The translations under genes were made by a program, and so were the position numbers. A model generated the notes under the pieces. That model searched no databases. It had not been told where the DNA came from and was given only the letters and a program-made list of their open reading frames with translations. Source: Bacillota bacterium (GTDB taxonomy: Bacteria > Bacillota > Clostridia > Lachnospirales > Bianqueaceae). Taken from it: DNA of 64,000 nt. Below are positions 35,651 through 45,300 of the stretch, piece by piece. Location: assembly GCA_017442735.1 (NCBI GenBank), contig JAFRZE010000072.1, positions 1-64,000 of the forward strand, written 5' to 3'. The stretch's first letter is position 1. Every line of letters begins with the position of its first letter.

Positions 35651-36229
35651 CTAGATAAAGAATGTAAATCTGTTCAACGGCCAAACCCGCACCAGGACTC
35701 TTCCCAGTACAGTCTCTCTGTCAAAACATCCGACCGCTTTATTCCGGCTGTCGATACTTCGCTCCCGGTCATCTCCCATGACAAAGAACTGGTTCTCAGG
35801 GACGGTAAAAGGAAACTCGATATTGCACTGCCCCAAGTCCTTGGTATAAAGATATGGCTCGTCCAGGACTTCACCGTTTACTTTTACTGTCCCTTCTTCG
35901 TCTATCTCTACTGTATCACCACCTACCGCGATGACCCGTCGGATCAGGAGATGATTAGTGGAATAAAAAGCGAGAATGTCGCCGTGTGAGATCGGAGCAT
36001 CCGCAAATGTGAGGACGATATCACCATCCTCTACCGTTTTGCCCATCGTCCCTCCGACGACCTGAAGAACCGGCATGAAAATCACGGCGAATAAAACCGT
36101 GATGGCAGCCGTGATCAATATGGCGAAAATCGTACTTCTCAGGACGCGGAAAAACGTCATCTTATAACGCTCCGCCGCCAGTTCTTTCCTGATCGCAGTC
36201 GTAGAAGGGAAATCCTTTTCTTTACTCAT
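35651..36229 (-). CDS. Signal peptidase I homologue with substituted catalytic pair (Thr61/Arg97)
   Basis: 192 residues, S26A fold, one N-terminal membrane anchor (about 30-55). It aligns end to end with the intact paralogue at 50445-51020, but where that one has GNSMTPT and LIKRVIA, this has GGTMGKT and LIRRVIA. The nucleophile Ser is Thr (ACG, 36047-36049) and the general-base Lys is Arg (CGA, 35939-35941); the Pro after Met is also lost. The later GDDRERSIDSR box is kept. Streptococcal SipA of pilus islands is likewise a catalytically dead paralogue needed for pilus assembly, so a chaperone-like role is plausible. It is the last gene of the fibre locus, 10 bases after sipW. Confidence 0.9.
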   Translation of the reverse strand: MSKEKDFPSTTAIRKELAAERYKMTFFRVLRSTIFAILITAAITVLFAVIFMPVLQVVGGTMGKTVEDGDIVLTFADAPISHGDILAFYSTNHLLIRRVIAVGGDTVEIDEEGTVKVNGEVLDEPYLYTKDLGQCNIEFPFTVPENQFFVMGDDRERSIDSRNKAVGCFDRETVLGRVLVRVWPLNRFTFFI

Positions 36230-36239
36230 TCGTTACACT

Positions 36240-36767
36240 TTACCTCGTCCTGTTACGCAGTCTTCCCGCCAGGATATTGAACATGATCCCACACATGGCA
36301 AACAATAACACATATATTTTTCCCGTCATCGTACTGAAGATCGAAAGAAAATCACCGATATAAGGAATATGGAAAACCACTTTCCCGATCATATCATGAT
36401 AAGGAACATCCGAAAGATCCTCTACCGGATTTGCATCCCCTTTCGTAATAAAAACACCTTCCAGGTGTTTGTTTTCCATCACCCGGTGTACGATCACCGA
36501 ATCCCCGACAAAAAAAGCGATCACATCATCTGCTTTGATCTTCGCCGGATCAGAAGGCTGTACATAAATCACACTGCCAACTGGGATCGCCGGCTGCATA
36601 CTGCCGGAAACCACATTATACATATCGTACCCCAAAAACCGTGGAAGTGCAAGAGGCAATGAGATCACGATCGTAAATAACAAAATAGCTATTCCTAAAA
36701 CGTTGCAGAGGGCAGGAATGAATTTCCTGCCCTTTGTTTTTGAAGTATTCGAGGTTTTTATGCTCAT
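36240..36767 (-). CDS. SipW-like signal peptidase (ER/archaeal type, Ser-His)
   Basis: 175 residues with an N-terminal membrane anchor (about 18-42) and a C-terminal one (about 147-168). The catalytic Ser56 lies in VSGSMQPAI and His94 in VIVHRVM, the Ser-His pair of the SipW/ER-type branch. B. subtilis SipW processes TasA and TapA. Here two upstream genes encode proteins with SipW-type signals, which are the likely substrates. Its ATG overlaps the stop of the 491-residue gene by 4 bases (ATGA). Confidence 0.92.
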   Translation of the reverse strand: MSIKTSNTSKTKGRKFIPALCNVLGIAILLFTIVISLPLALPRFLGYDMYNVVSGSMQPAIPVGSVIYVQPSDPAKIKADDVIAFFVGDSVIVHRVMENKHLEGVFITKGDANPVEDLSDVPYHDMIGKVVFHIPYIGDFLSIFSTMTGKIYVLLFAMCGIMFNILAGRLRNRTR

Positions 36768-38239
36768 TCTGATTTTTCTTTTCCAGTCTCACGTCTGCGG
36801 CGGACCACCAGAACGATCGCTAGTCCAAGGATCGCCAGACCGCCGACGCCGACCGCGATAAAATACGGAAGCGCATTCATCGTATCACCCGTATTCGGCG
36901 CTTCATCCGGTTCCTGTACCAGAAACTGAAACTGAATCTTTCCAAGTGTAGATTGGTATGAATTGTCCATCGTCGGTCCATCAAACTTAACATACAGATC
37001 GACGTGTCCTTCTTTACCTGGTTGTAAGGTAAACATAAGGAAATAGTCTTTCAGCGGATCGATAGCTTTCTTGATGACTTGCTGATCTGCATCGGTACTG
37101 CCGTAAAGTACTGTCTGTTTACCATTTCCGTCTGTATAAACCAACTGGAAAACATACTTTGCTCCGTTGGCCACCTTATTGCCATTCACATCGACATTCT
37201 GGTCTTCGAGATACTGAAGAATCTTCGTGCTCATATACCAGTTTGTCTCTTTTCCATTATTATTCTTCAGATTGATCCGGCAGCCCAGATCATCACCCGG
37301 TTCAAGCCCAAGGATCTCTTGATACAGTTCTTCCGCGGACAGTTTGGTGTCATCCATTTTGCTGTCAGCTGTATATGTGACGGTCCAGACTTTATCAGGA
37401 TCTTTACTGGCGGCTTTTGTCTGCTCTGTTTTTTCTTCTGATAAGCTCAGATCACCTGTCGTTTGGTCGATCGTTACGGCTCTGCCCCAGACGAAATCGA
37501 TGGCGTCTGCCGCGTTGTGCGTCTGGACGGCATCCACTTCTACATCCAGATGGATGGTCGCACCGTCGTATTCATAAGAATAGGTACGACGGGTATGGGT
37601 CACACCATCTCCATCGACCCATGTATCTGTTCCCACGGATGCGTTCATGTACAGAATGTCTCCGTTCACCAGGATGCCTTTCATAACAGGTGCTGATGTT
37701 TTTTCTCCGACAGGAAGGATCTTGCTGTAATATAGAATGATCGTATCATCCGTGGATTCTTTCTCGTCCAGGATCCAGGCCGAATCATCCAGATCCAGTT
37801 GGATCAGGCACGGAGACAGGGTATCATCTTTCTCGCCGTTATTGACCCAGTAACGGTTAAGGATAATCCGGACATATTCATCAATCTTTCCTGTATTCTT
37901 TACGTTTATTTCTTCATCATAATATACGCCGAAGTTGTAGTTTTCTCCCTCCGACAGCATTTTTGAGAAGAGTTTTCTGGAACCGGTATCCCACGTGCCA
38001 TCTGCGGTACCGTTATCTTTTACATGATAGTTGCTGTATGCGACAGGCTCGGCATCATCGTTCTCCATAAGAGAGACACCGATTGAATACAGTTTAGCTC
38101 CAAGTGTATATACTTTGGACTGTGTTTTGATCGCCGCTCTTGCCCCGCCGATCACAGAAGTCATGATCAGGACTGCGGCCAGAACAAACAGAATATAAAC
38201 CGTTCTGATAGAACGAGTCGTTTTCTTTGCTCTATCCAT
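36764..38239 (-). CDS. Large SipW-type surface protein with LPXTG-like sorting signal (APNTGD)
   Basis: 491 residues. An N-terminal hydrophobic segment ends in GGARAAIKTQS, a SipW-dependent-type signal. The body is beta-rich and acidic with motifs such as NVKNTGKIDEYVRI, resembling camelysin/TasA-like folds. The C-terminus has APNTGD, a hydrophobic stretch and RRRRE, an LPXTG-like sorting signal with Ala for Leu. So it may be cut by SipW at one end and by a sortase at the other. Its ATG overlaps the stop of the upstream 165-residue gene by one base (TAATG). Probable cell-wall anchor of the SipW fibre branch; function inferred. Confidence 0.82.
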   Translation of the reverse strand: MDRAKKTTRSIRTVYILFVLAAVLIMTSVIGGARAAIKTQSKVYTLGAKLYSIGVSLMENDDAEPVAYSNYHVKDNGTADGTWDTGSRKLFSKMLSEGENYNFGVYYDEEINVKNTGKIDEYVRIILNRYWVNNGEKDDTLSPCLIQLDLDDSAWILDEKESTDDTIILYYSKILPVGEKTSAPVMKGILVNGDILYMNASVGTDTWVDGDGVTHTRRTYSYEYDGATIHLDVEVDAVQTHNAADAIDFVWGRAVTIDQTTGDLSLSEEKTEQTKAASKDPDKVWTVTYTADSKMDDTKLSAEELYQEILGLEPGDDLGCRINLKNNNGKETNWYMSTKILQYLEDQNVDVNGNKVANGAKYVFQLVYTDGNGKQTVLYGSTDADQQVIKKAIDPLKDYFLMFTLQPGKEGHVDLYVKFDGPTMDNSYQSTLGKIQFQFLVQEPDEAPNTGDTMNALPYFIAVGVGGLAILGLAIVLVVRRRRETGKEKSE

Positions 38240-38736
38240 TAGTCATTACCCCCATTCAGATCGATGGCATCCTCCCAGTTGGGGGTAATGAACTGCCCAT
38301 CATCATCCGTCGCTCTCGTGCACTCATAGATGACGATCACGTTGAAGTCGAAACCTTCTTTCAAATCTTTGGGAATATTGTTGATCTTTACATCCAGTTC
38401 TGTCGTTGATTCCGAAGCATACAGGACTTTGGAATAATAGTAGAATCCATCGCCTTCGTCTTTCCAATCATCACCGCTCCAGCTATATGTGAGCATAAAA
38501 CGAGAATCCGTAAAAGCCCTGACTCTGACATAGACCGGGAAAGAATCCTGATCCGTCGAAACCGTCACGTGTTTCGTCCAATCAGTGACCGTTTCTTCGA
38601 TCTCCGTGCCCAAGCTTACCGGCTGCTCGCCAGACGTCTTTGCGGAAGTACTGAAATAGGCGACCGCTGAGCCGATGGAAGCCATTAAGACTGCAATGGC
38701 GGCGATGATCGCAAGTACTTTCCATTTGGTTTTCAT
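38239..38736 (-). CDS. TasA/camelysin-like protein with SipW-type signal peptide
   Basis: 165 residues. The N-terminus MKTKWKVLAIIAAIAVLMAS followed by IGSAVAYFST is a SipW-dependent signal (compare the AFFS region of TasA). The mature part is short, beta-rich, with HVTVSTDQDSFPVYVRVRAF, a pattern seen in SipW substrates. No sorting signal, so it is secreted or forms fibres. A near-perfect AGGAGGTGA precedes the ATG. It and the next gene are the probable cargo of the SipW-like peptidase encoded two genes downstream. Confidence 0.82.
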   Translation of the reverse strand: MKTKWKVLAIIAAIAVLMASIGSAVAYFSTSAKTSGEQPVSLGTEIEETVTDWTKHVTVSTDQDSFPVYVRVRAFTDSRFMLTYSWSGDDWKDEGDGFYYYSKVLYASESTTELDVKINNIPKDLKEGFDFNVIVIYECTRATDDDGQFITPNWEDAIDLNGGND

Positions 38737-38750
38737 TTGCTCACCTCCTA

Positions 38751-39797
38751 TCAGTCTTTATCAGGGGTCGTAAGTCGCCATTCATTATTTGAATATTCGA
38801 AATGGTTGATGATGCCCACTCCGAAAGTCCTGGTTTTCAGTGTGTTTTCAAAAGAAACCGTGATCGTGGTCTCCGGTCCGATCGTGCCGGAAGCGATACC
38901 TGAAGAAGGACTCGTCGGTGTATAGCCGGCTCCAGGATATACTTCCTTGACAGTGACCTTTGTCTCACAGGGTAGCCCTTCGATCAGGATCGAATCAGAG
39001 GAATTACCGTTAAAGCTGATGGCATGTTCTTTCTCATACACAGTTTCACCGTTGAACACTCCAACAACATTGAAGATGACTGTACAGGGTTTTACCTGAA
39101 TACCATCAGGCGCAATCAAATCTTTCACAATCAGCAGGTTTCCAAGCTTCTGCTCCACCGACGCTTTCAGGTTCAATACCGCATTATACTGCCAGGCGAG
39201 ATTGTTGTTGCTTGTATTGCTGGTTCCGGTCGTCTCGTCAAACCTATCCGGAATACAGATCAGCTGCGGGTTGAAATGATAATACACTTTCTCCCCGGAA
39301 GCAATGGTCTCGATCAGATCTCCTTCCTTCTCAGGATAATGGACATAATCCGATTCGGTTCCATGAGCGACAACAAGGAACAAACCCGGACCGAATGCTG
39401 TCAGGTCTTCCGCTGTTTCCAGACTCGCCCCTTTCACATCCGGCGTCTGCAGCGCATCCTTTTTCAGGACAATGTTCGCCGCGTCAGCCGAAATAGCTTC
39501 CCAGTCCGTGGAACCCAGCTCATTAACTTTCGTCAGGTCCAGGCTCTTATATGTGTCCAGGAGAGTCAGTGAGTAACTATCATAACCATTTACCGGTTCC
39601 GCTTTGGCGATCTTGTAGATGTCGATCAGGACTTTATCTTTGTCAGATTCGGTGAAGTTCTGCGGCATTTTCACAGTCAGTGAGATCTCGCTCGTCAGAT
39701 CGACCGCTTTAGCCGTTGTGAAGTGACTGCCTGCGAATAGCGACAAAACAAGGGCTGACAGAATAATCCATGCCAGCAACTTAGGTTTGTTCATCAT
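38751..39797 (-). CDS. Secreted pilin-like protein without a sorting signal
   Basis: 348 residues. A signal peptide (about 1-30, ending FTTAKA) is followed by a pilin-like N-domain and, from about residue 220, a beta domain (LLIVKDLIAPDGIQVK ... SDSILIEGLP) of the kind found in clostridial surface proteins. There is no LPXTG motif or C-terminal membrane segment; it ends in NEWRLTTPDKD. It could be an accessory pilus subunit or a soluble partner. The start at 39797 uses AAGGTGA and overlaps the sortase end by 17 bases; ATG 39794 is the alternative. Confidence 0.75.
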   Translation of the reverse strand: MMNKPKLLAWIILSALVLSLFAGSHFTTAKAVDLTSEISLTVKMPQNFTESDKDKVLIDIYKIAKAEPVNGYDSYSLTLLDTYKSLDLTKVNELGSTDWEAISADAANIVLKKDALQTPDVKGASLETAEDLTAFGPGLFLVVAHGTESDYVHYPEKEGDLIETIASGEKVYYHFNPQLICIPDRFDETTGTSNTSNNNLAWQYNAVLNLKASVEQKLGNLLIVKDLIAPDGIQVKPCTVIFNVVGVFNGETVYEKEHAISFNGNSSDSILIEGLPCETKVTVKEVYPGAGYTPTSPSSGIASGTIGPETTITVSFENTLKTRTFGVGIINHFEYSNNEWRLTTPDKD

Positions 39798-40731
39798 TCG
39801 AGTCACCTTCTTTCTCAGTAGTATCATCGGCGGTCCCTCCTGCTCTATCATCATCAAAGACTTTGTCCCCTTTTGGGTGTCTCCCGGAAGAGATCAGCAT
39901 TATAAACAAAAAGATAAACAGCGCCGGGATCCCAAAGGCCGGGATCGTGATCCTGTTGGGTATACGCAAGGCATCCGATGTGATCGAAACAGTTGCTTCT
40001 TCTTCCACAACGGTCGCAATCCTGTGTCCCCGCACCAGAAGCCGATGGGTATTGATCCCATAGGGGGTACAGGTGATCAGTGTACATAGATCTTTCCCTG
40101 GCTCTAACGCCAGAAAACTCAGGTCATAAGGCTCTACGATATGGATCGCGTCCACTTCATATGTCAGAGTCTCATTGAGAACTCGAAGATAGAAAACATC
40201 GCCTACGACCAAACGATCAAGATCTGTAAATAGCTTGGCAGAAGGCAGTCCTCGGTGACCGGAGAGCGCACAGTGGCTCGTCTGTCCGCCGACTGGAAGC
40301 GATGAGCCTACCAGATGGCCAATCGCAATCTGCAGAACTGATTCTTCCGTACTGTGATAGATCGGCAGTGAACAGCCTATTTTAGGAATCTCGATATACC
40401 CCATGATCCCCGTGCCGGACACATCCAGCACCTGATAATAGGCTTCTAGCTCCGCCTCCGAAGGCTCCCAGCTGATCGGGGAAGAGGCAAATGCCTGATT
40501 ATAAGCCACTGCTTCTTCCCAAATCTTGTTGTAAGCGTCCTCATTCATAGAATCTACACTGGCAGAATAACTGGCGATCGCCCGCGACTGGTGCAGCGAG
40601 TTCCAATAATCGCTTACAGAAGGATAAGCCATGATCCCGATTCCCGTCAACATGATGAGAACCAGGATCACGGTCGTCCAACCAGATCTGTTTCCGGAAT
40701 TCTTTTTTTCTTTTTTCTTTACTGATGGCAT
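39781..40731 (-). CDS. Class C (pilus-polymerising) sortase
   Basis: 316 residues with N-terminal (about 18-38) and C-terminal (about 262-285) membrane segments, typical of class C. The catalytic His159 is in SGHRGLP, Cys221 in TLITCTPYG and Arg230 in HRLLVRG. It should cleave the LPSTG pilin and link subunits through a pilin-motif lysine. The usual class C lid (DPF or DPW just before the core) is not present; the equivalent stretch reads SWEPSEAELE. Its ATG overlaps the pilin stop by one base (TAATG). Confidence 0.94.
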   Translation of the reverse strand: MPSVKKKEKKNSGNRSGWTTVILVLIMLTGIGIMAYPSVSDYWNSLHQSRAIASYSASVDSMNEDAYNKIWEEAVAYNQAFASSPISWEPSEAELEAYYQVLDVSGTGIMGYIEIPKIGCSLPIYHSTEESVLQIAIGHLVGSSLPVGGQTSHCALSGHRGLPSAKLFTDLDRLVVGDVFYLRVLNETLTYEVDAIHIVEPYDLSFLALEPGKDLCTLITCTPYGINTHRLLVRGHRIATVVEEEATVSITSDALRIPNRITIPAFGIPALFIFLFIMLISSGRHPKGDKVFDDDRAGGTADDTTEKEGDSNDEQT

Positions 40732-42221
40732 TACTTAGCATTCATGCGGCGGCGGGTTACCAGCAGGATGCTCGCACCAAGAACAAGGATCGCTCCAACC
40801 ACATAAAAGATCGTAGTACCGATACCACCGGTGCTGGGAAGTTCAGAACCACTGTTATTGATAACTTCCGCCGTCTGTTCCAGATTACCAGCAGTGTAGT
40901 CATGTTCCGCAATAGTGAAGGTGCTGTCAGCTGCTTTATTATAACCATCCGGAACAGTCTTTTCAATTAAGGTATAGGTTCCATTTGCAAGACCTGTGAA
41001 GGAAGGGACATTACCATTTGCATCAGAAGTATACTCCGTTGCATCGTCAATGCTATCAACCCATGATACAACATTCGTCGTAACAGCAGATGATCCTTCA
41101 CCAGTTGTAGTAGTCGTAAGCTTATAGTATTTATCATTTGCGTCCTTGATAACGAATCCTGCACCTTCCAGAGGCTGATTTTTGCCATCTTTCTTGGTTA
41201 CTGTAAATTTCGCTTCATAAACATCTGCCTCAGTGACAGGTGTTCTGTTATTGGAATTTGCATCACCGTAGCTTACATAGCAGGTATTGTTCAGAGGATC
41301 TGTCGTAATTGCATTATCGTTGACTGTAGCAGAATAAGTAACTGTCAGTTTTGTTCCAACAGCAAGCGTCTTGATATAATCATCATTAAAGGTAATTGTG
41401 AAAGTATCTGTACCAGACTGACCAACTGTATAAGTCGTAGTACTTGCTGTAACTCCAGTAACAGCAGCATCACCGTTATAGCTCAGACCGGTTTCCATAG
41501 TATCATGGAAGACGTAACCCTTTGCACCATTGCCGATAGTGATTTCGGCGGAATAATTCACTGTTGTTCCTACCTGTGCCAGAGCTTTCTTGCCATCTTC
41601 ATCAACACTGGAGGCTCCAGTAATCTTTTTGTCCACAGTCGGAACCGTGTTCTTATCTTCTACTTCTGCGTTCTTATGTGTAGAGTCAATTGTCACGACC
41701 GTACCAGTGGAGGTTGTGATGAAATAATAACCATAATCCGGAACTGTTACAGTCGTCTCGGTTGTTCCAGTAATTGTAACCGTACCAACTTCTACTTTAC
41801 CGGTATAAGCAGCAATTGCAGAAATCTGCTCAGCAGTTAATTCATCAGCAGTTGAAGGAACAATATACTTTGTCGCTCCACCAACTTTGATCTGTATTTC
41901 GCCGTCTGCACCGGAAGAAGTATCAGTAGCTGTGCCAAGATAAACATTGTTAGCATCGTCAACTACAAAGCCAGCGGGTGCTGTTCCATCAAGAGACTTG
42001 TAGCTGATATTTGTTCCATCGGTAGTAGCATTGAATACTTTATATACAGTATAGGTATTTATCGCGTCATCAGCTACACCACTCGGGGGCGTAATAGTAA
42101 TTGTTTTGTCGTCGCCTTTTGTTCCACTCGGCAGAGCATCCGCAAACGCCACCACGCTCATCATAGCAAGTGCCATTACCATAACAATGACTAAAGCCAT
42201 CAGTTTTCTCATTCGTCTCAT
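40731..42221 (-). CDS. Major pilin, SpaA-type, LPSTG-anchored
   Basis: 496 residues. The signal peptide ends at AFA (about 27). A pilin-type motif NTVPTVDKKI provides the likely linking lysine. A middle beta domain follows, then a CnaB domain with a Lys in AKFTVTKKDG and an E-box YTLIEKTVPDGYN for an intramolecular isopeptide bond. The C-terminus has ELPSTGG, a hydrophobic stretch and RRR. The start at 42221 follows AAAGGA. Codons look more A/T-rich than in the flanks. A separate promoter (42288-42316) and a leader hairpin suggest higher expression than the upstream tip gene. Confidence 0.93.
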   Translation of the reverse strand: MRRMRKLMALVIVMVMALAMMSVVAFADALPSGTKGDDKTITITPPSGVADDAINTYTVYKVFNATTDGTNISYKSLDGTAPAGFVVDDANNVYLGTATDTSSGADGEIQIKVGGATKYIVPSTADELTAEQISAIAAYTGKVEVGTVTITGTTETTVTVPDYGYYFITTSTGTVVTIDSTHKNAEVEDKNTVPTVDKKITGASSVDEDGKKALAQVGTTVNYSAEITIGNGAKGYVFHDTMETGLSYNGDAAVTGVTASTTTYTVGQSGTDTFTITFNDDYIKTLAVGTKLTVTYSATVNDNAITTDPLNNTCYVSYGDANSNNRTPVTEADVYEAKFTVTKKDGKNQPLEGAGFVIKDANDKYYKLTTTTTGEGSSAVTTNVVSWVDSIDDATEYTSDANGNVPSFTGLANGTYTLIEKTVPDGYNKAADSTFTIAEHDYTAGNLEQTAEVINNSGSELPSTGGIGTTIFYVVGAILVLGASILLVTRRRMNAK

Positions 42222-42239
42222 TGTTTTTTCCTTTCTTTT

Positions 42240-42259
42240 CCTGTTCAATCCAGAACAGG
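42240..42259 (-). promoter_or_regulatory. Leader hairpin upstream of the pilin ribosome site
   Basis: CCTGTTC and GAACAGG form a perfect 7-bp stem with a 6-base loop, just before the AAAGGA ribosome site. No T tract follows in either direction, so it is not a terminator; it may stabilise the mRNA 5' region. Confidence 0.45.
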
Positions 42260-42287
42260 GTTTATTCCTCATAAAGAGTTTGTTTTC

Positions 42288-42316
42288 ATTATACGGACCA
42301 GATTCGGCATCAGTAA
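42288..42316 (-). promoter_or_regulatory. Probable internal promoter for the major pilin
   Basis: Minus strand: -10 TATAAT (42288-42293), with a weak -35 TTACTG at a 17-base spacing (42311-42316). It lies in the 111-base gap between the giant protein and the pilin. Confidence 0.5.
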
Positions 42317-42332
42317 TATTGAGATTAGAGGC

Positions 42333-45300
42333 TCATGAACTATCCTCCTTTCTCTTTCGCCTCAATCTGAAGCCATATATCAAAGCGGAAATAACAATGA
42401 ATGCCAAACCGCTTAATGTATAACGTAATGTGCCTGAACCACCGGTCATCGGTAGTTCCATACCAGGTGTATTCTTAACGGTGATGGTATACACGTTGTT
42501 CTTTTGACTAATCTTCGCCTGACTGTTGTCATTGCCATTTGATCCATCCGCTTTAGTCAATACAATTGAACGGTCGTTGTTGATCCTGAAATACGTATAC
42601 TTCGTCAGGATGAGGTAACCATCAGGCGGATGTGTCTCTTCAAGCCTGTATCGTCCGGCGGGAAGGTCGGATAACTCAATCTCGTAAACTGAGGTCATAT
42701 CGATATCATCATATATGATGTTACCGTTCTTATCCGTCACGTCTACCCACCTGTCATCGGTCTCGTTATACGTCGTCAGCTTGAACTTCGCGCCGGTGAG
42801 GTTGTTCCCGTTGTTGTCTTTCTTTACAAGCTTAAGCGGCAGCGGGGTGTTTGGAATGGCGATCGAATAGGTGATCTTTCCCGAATTGTCTATACTTGAT
42901 GTAAGCACTACTCCGTCAGGATGGTTGCCTAAAGTAATCACTCCCAACTCGCTGATTGTGAAATCGATATTTCCAATCACGCTATATCTCAACGGCGCTT
43001 TTGTCTCACGTAGCTGGTATGTGCCGACGGGCAGGGTATTGTCGATGTTCGGGATAACACCGTTTGCACCTGTTGTCAGACCTTCATAAACTGGATGATC
43101 CTCATCCCAGGTAGTAGTGGTCCCAACCGTCACCTGTTTATACAAGTCGAACTTAGCTCCTGCCAGTTTCTGATCTGGATTCGTGCTGTCTACCTTGACT
43201 GCCTCAAAATCATAGGGACGGTTTTTGACGATCAGCGTGAGTATGTTGTTTTCCGTAGTCACTTCGTAATAGGCGGGATAACCGGCAGGGATTTCGGGGC
43301 TTACGTTCAATTCCCAACCAGACGTCGTCGCAACCAGTGTGACCGTCAGCGGCTCATCAAAGCCGACGTATCCCTGAGGAGATTTAATCTCCGTCAGTGT
43401 GTACTCCACATTCTCCTGCAGGTACACTTGAGCGATCAGACCGTTCTCATCAGAAGTTTTCGTCACAGGATCAAATAACGAGTTGGATAAGTTCTCGCCA
43501 TACCTAAGGGAGAAATCCGCACCGGACAGCTTGGTTCCAACCCAATCCGTTTTTACAAACCGGACGGGAGGTAACTGAGCCGGCGAGTTAGTCGCTTTGA
43601 AGCCCCTTACGTTATCGCTGATATCCACTGGTTCAGCATAGGTGACCGTATACTCGATCTCTTTCGCTTGGCTCTCCCCCACGAGCGTACCGTTCAGCTT
43701 CACAATACCGCCCTCAGTGACAGGCTCTATGCTTTCATAGCCTGAGACCACGCCATCATCTCCAACGGTAATCCCGTCTCCGGCCAGTTTCACTTCGAAT
43801 ACGGCATAGTCTGTCAGCCCTGTATCTGCGATCGGGAGATCCAGATACCACCAGTATAGCAGTTGCTTCTCCGGGTCAGAATCATATGCCAGTTGCTGTA
43901 CAGAACCGAGGACTAAAGTATCCGGAGTGCCATTACTATCGACTTTGTATACCGCGAAATAAGCTGGGTCGCGATCCTGTATGCTCGATGCGTCTTCCCA
44001 CACCTTTTCTAGTCGCAGTCCAAAGCCTTTGTAGTTCTTCACCACCGCACTGGCGTCGTCTTCGGTCCTGATCGTTCCATCGATTCCGTTCCAGGGATCA
44101 TATGGATCTGTGTGAACAGTTCCTTCGTCATTGGTATACTGCCAGAACTTATACCCATCAGGCGTTTCGGTAGGCCGCTCAACGATCCTGTACTCCGTAC
44201 CCGGAATAAGAGAGCGGACCTCAATAGTATAATAAGCCGGTATGCCTGAAATAGAGCCGTTGGGTGAAGTCTCGAAGCTGGCCCAGAATTTTCCAAGGTG
44301 TGTCACACTTCCGTTGGCGTTTACGATGTCATCTGTCAGGTTGGCATAATCTGTTGTGCCATTCTCATAACCGGGTTTCAAATAATCAGAGTATTTTTCG
44401 CCCGCGATCCTCTCAAAACATCCGGCATCTGAATTCCACGTGCAATAATACCCTTCCGGGTCCTTTACATGGTAAATATGCAGGTTCGCCGGGGTAAAGT
44501 CATTATCATAGGGTGTTTTGAAGTACAGACGGAAATCAAATGTTTCCTCATCCTTATCCTGTTCTGGACGAGGATCACCAGTGCCTATTTCACTACCATC
44601 CGGATTAACCTTAACTGGATCCGTATCCGCGTCATGTTTCCTGTACAGTTCCTTTGTAAACGTCAGGTTCTTTAGGTTTTCAACCTTGTTGACGTAATTG
44701 ACCTTTGGCCGATCGTCGGTCGATGCCATACCGATTCCGTAATCTTTCAAGTATGAATTCGTGGAAGCAGTATTCTGCACTCCATCATTTACTACATCAT
44801 TTACGGTTACTTCCGTGAATACCGATGAATCGATCCCGCATTCCACGATCCGATATTCACCGACAGTGATCTCATCGCTGTTCGGATCCGGTCGAGTAAC
44901 AGGGAAATTGAGAACGGCCGTCTCACCCGGTTTCAACATAAAAACGTTGTAATATGTGACACCGTCTACTATCAGTTCCGGCAGGAACGTCACTGGCTTG
45001 GTTGTGTCTTTGTAGAACACATAATCCGTCGGCGAGGCTCCGAACGGATAAGTCTCCGACGCCACACTGGGATCAAACGCGTTTCTCAGCATTGTCTCCG
45101 GATCGGAAGACGTCTCATTCTCCATTCGGTAGTAAACCTGGTACGGGAACCAGGCATTGGTCGTCTCGGTCTCGTCTACGCCCTCTAGTTCCTTATTCAG
45201 CTCTACGGTACCTTTTTTGACGGAAGCCAGGTTGAACTTCATGTGCAGGTTGGAAGCACCTGCGCCTCGCTCCATATAAAAGATGCGCATGGTGTGAGTG

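Noticed and set aside
35651-36229. Calling the Thr/Arg homologue a pseudogene
   Set aside because: The frame is intact, length is normal, all other conserved boxes are kept and the gene is in tight operon spacing.
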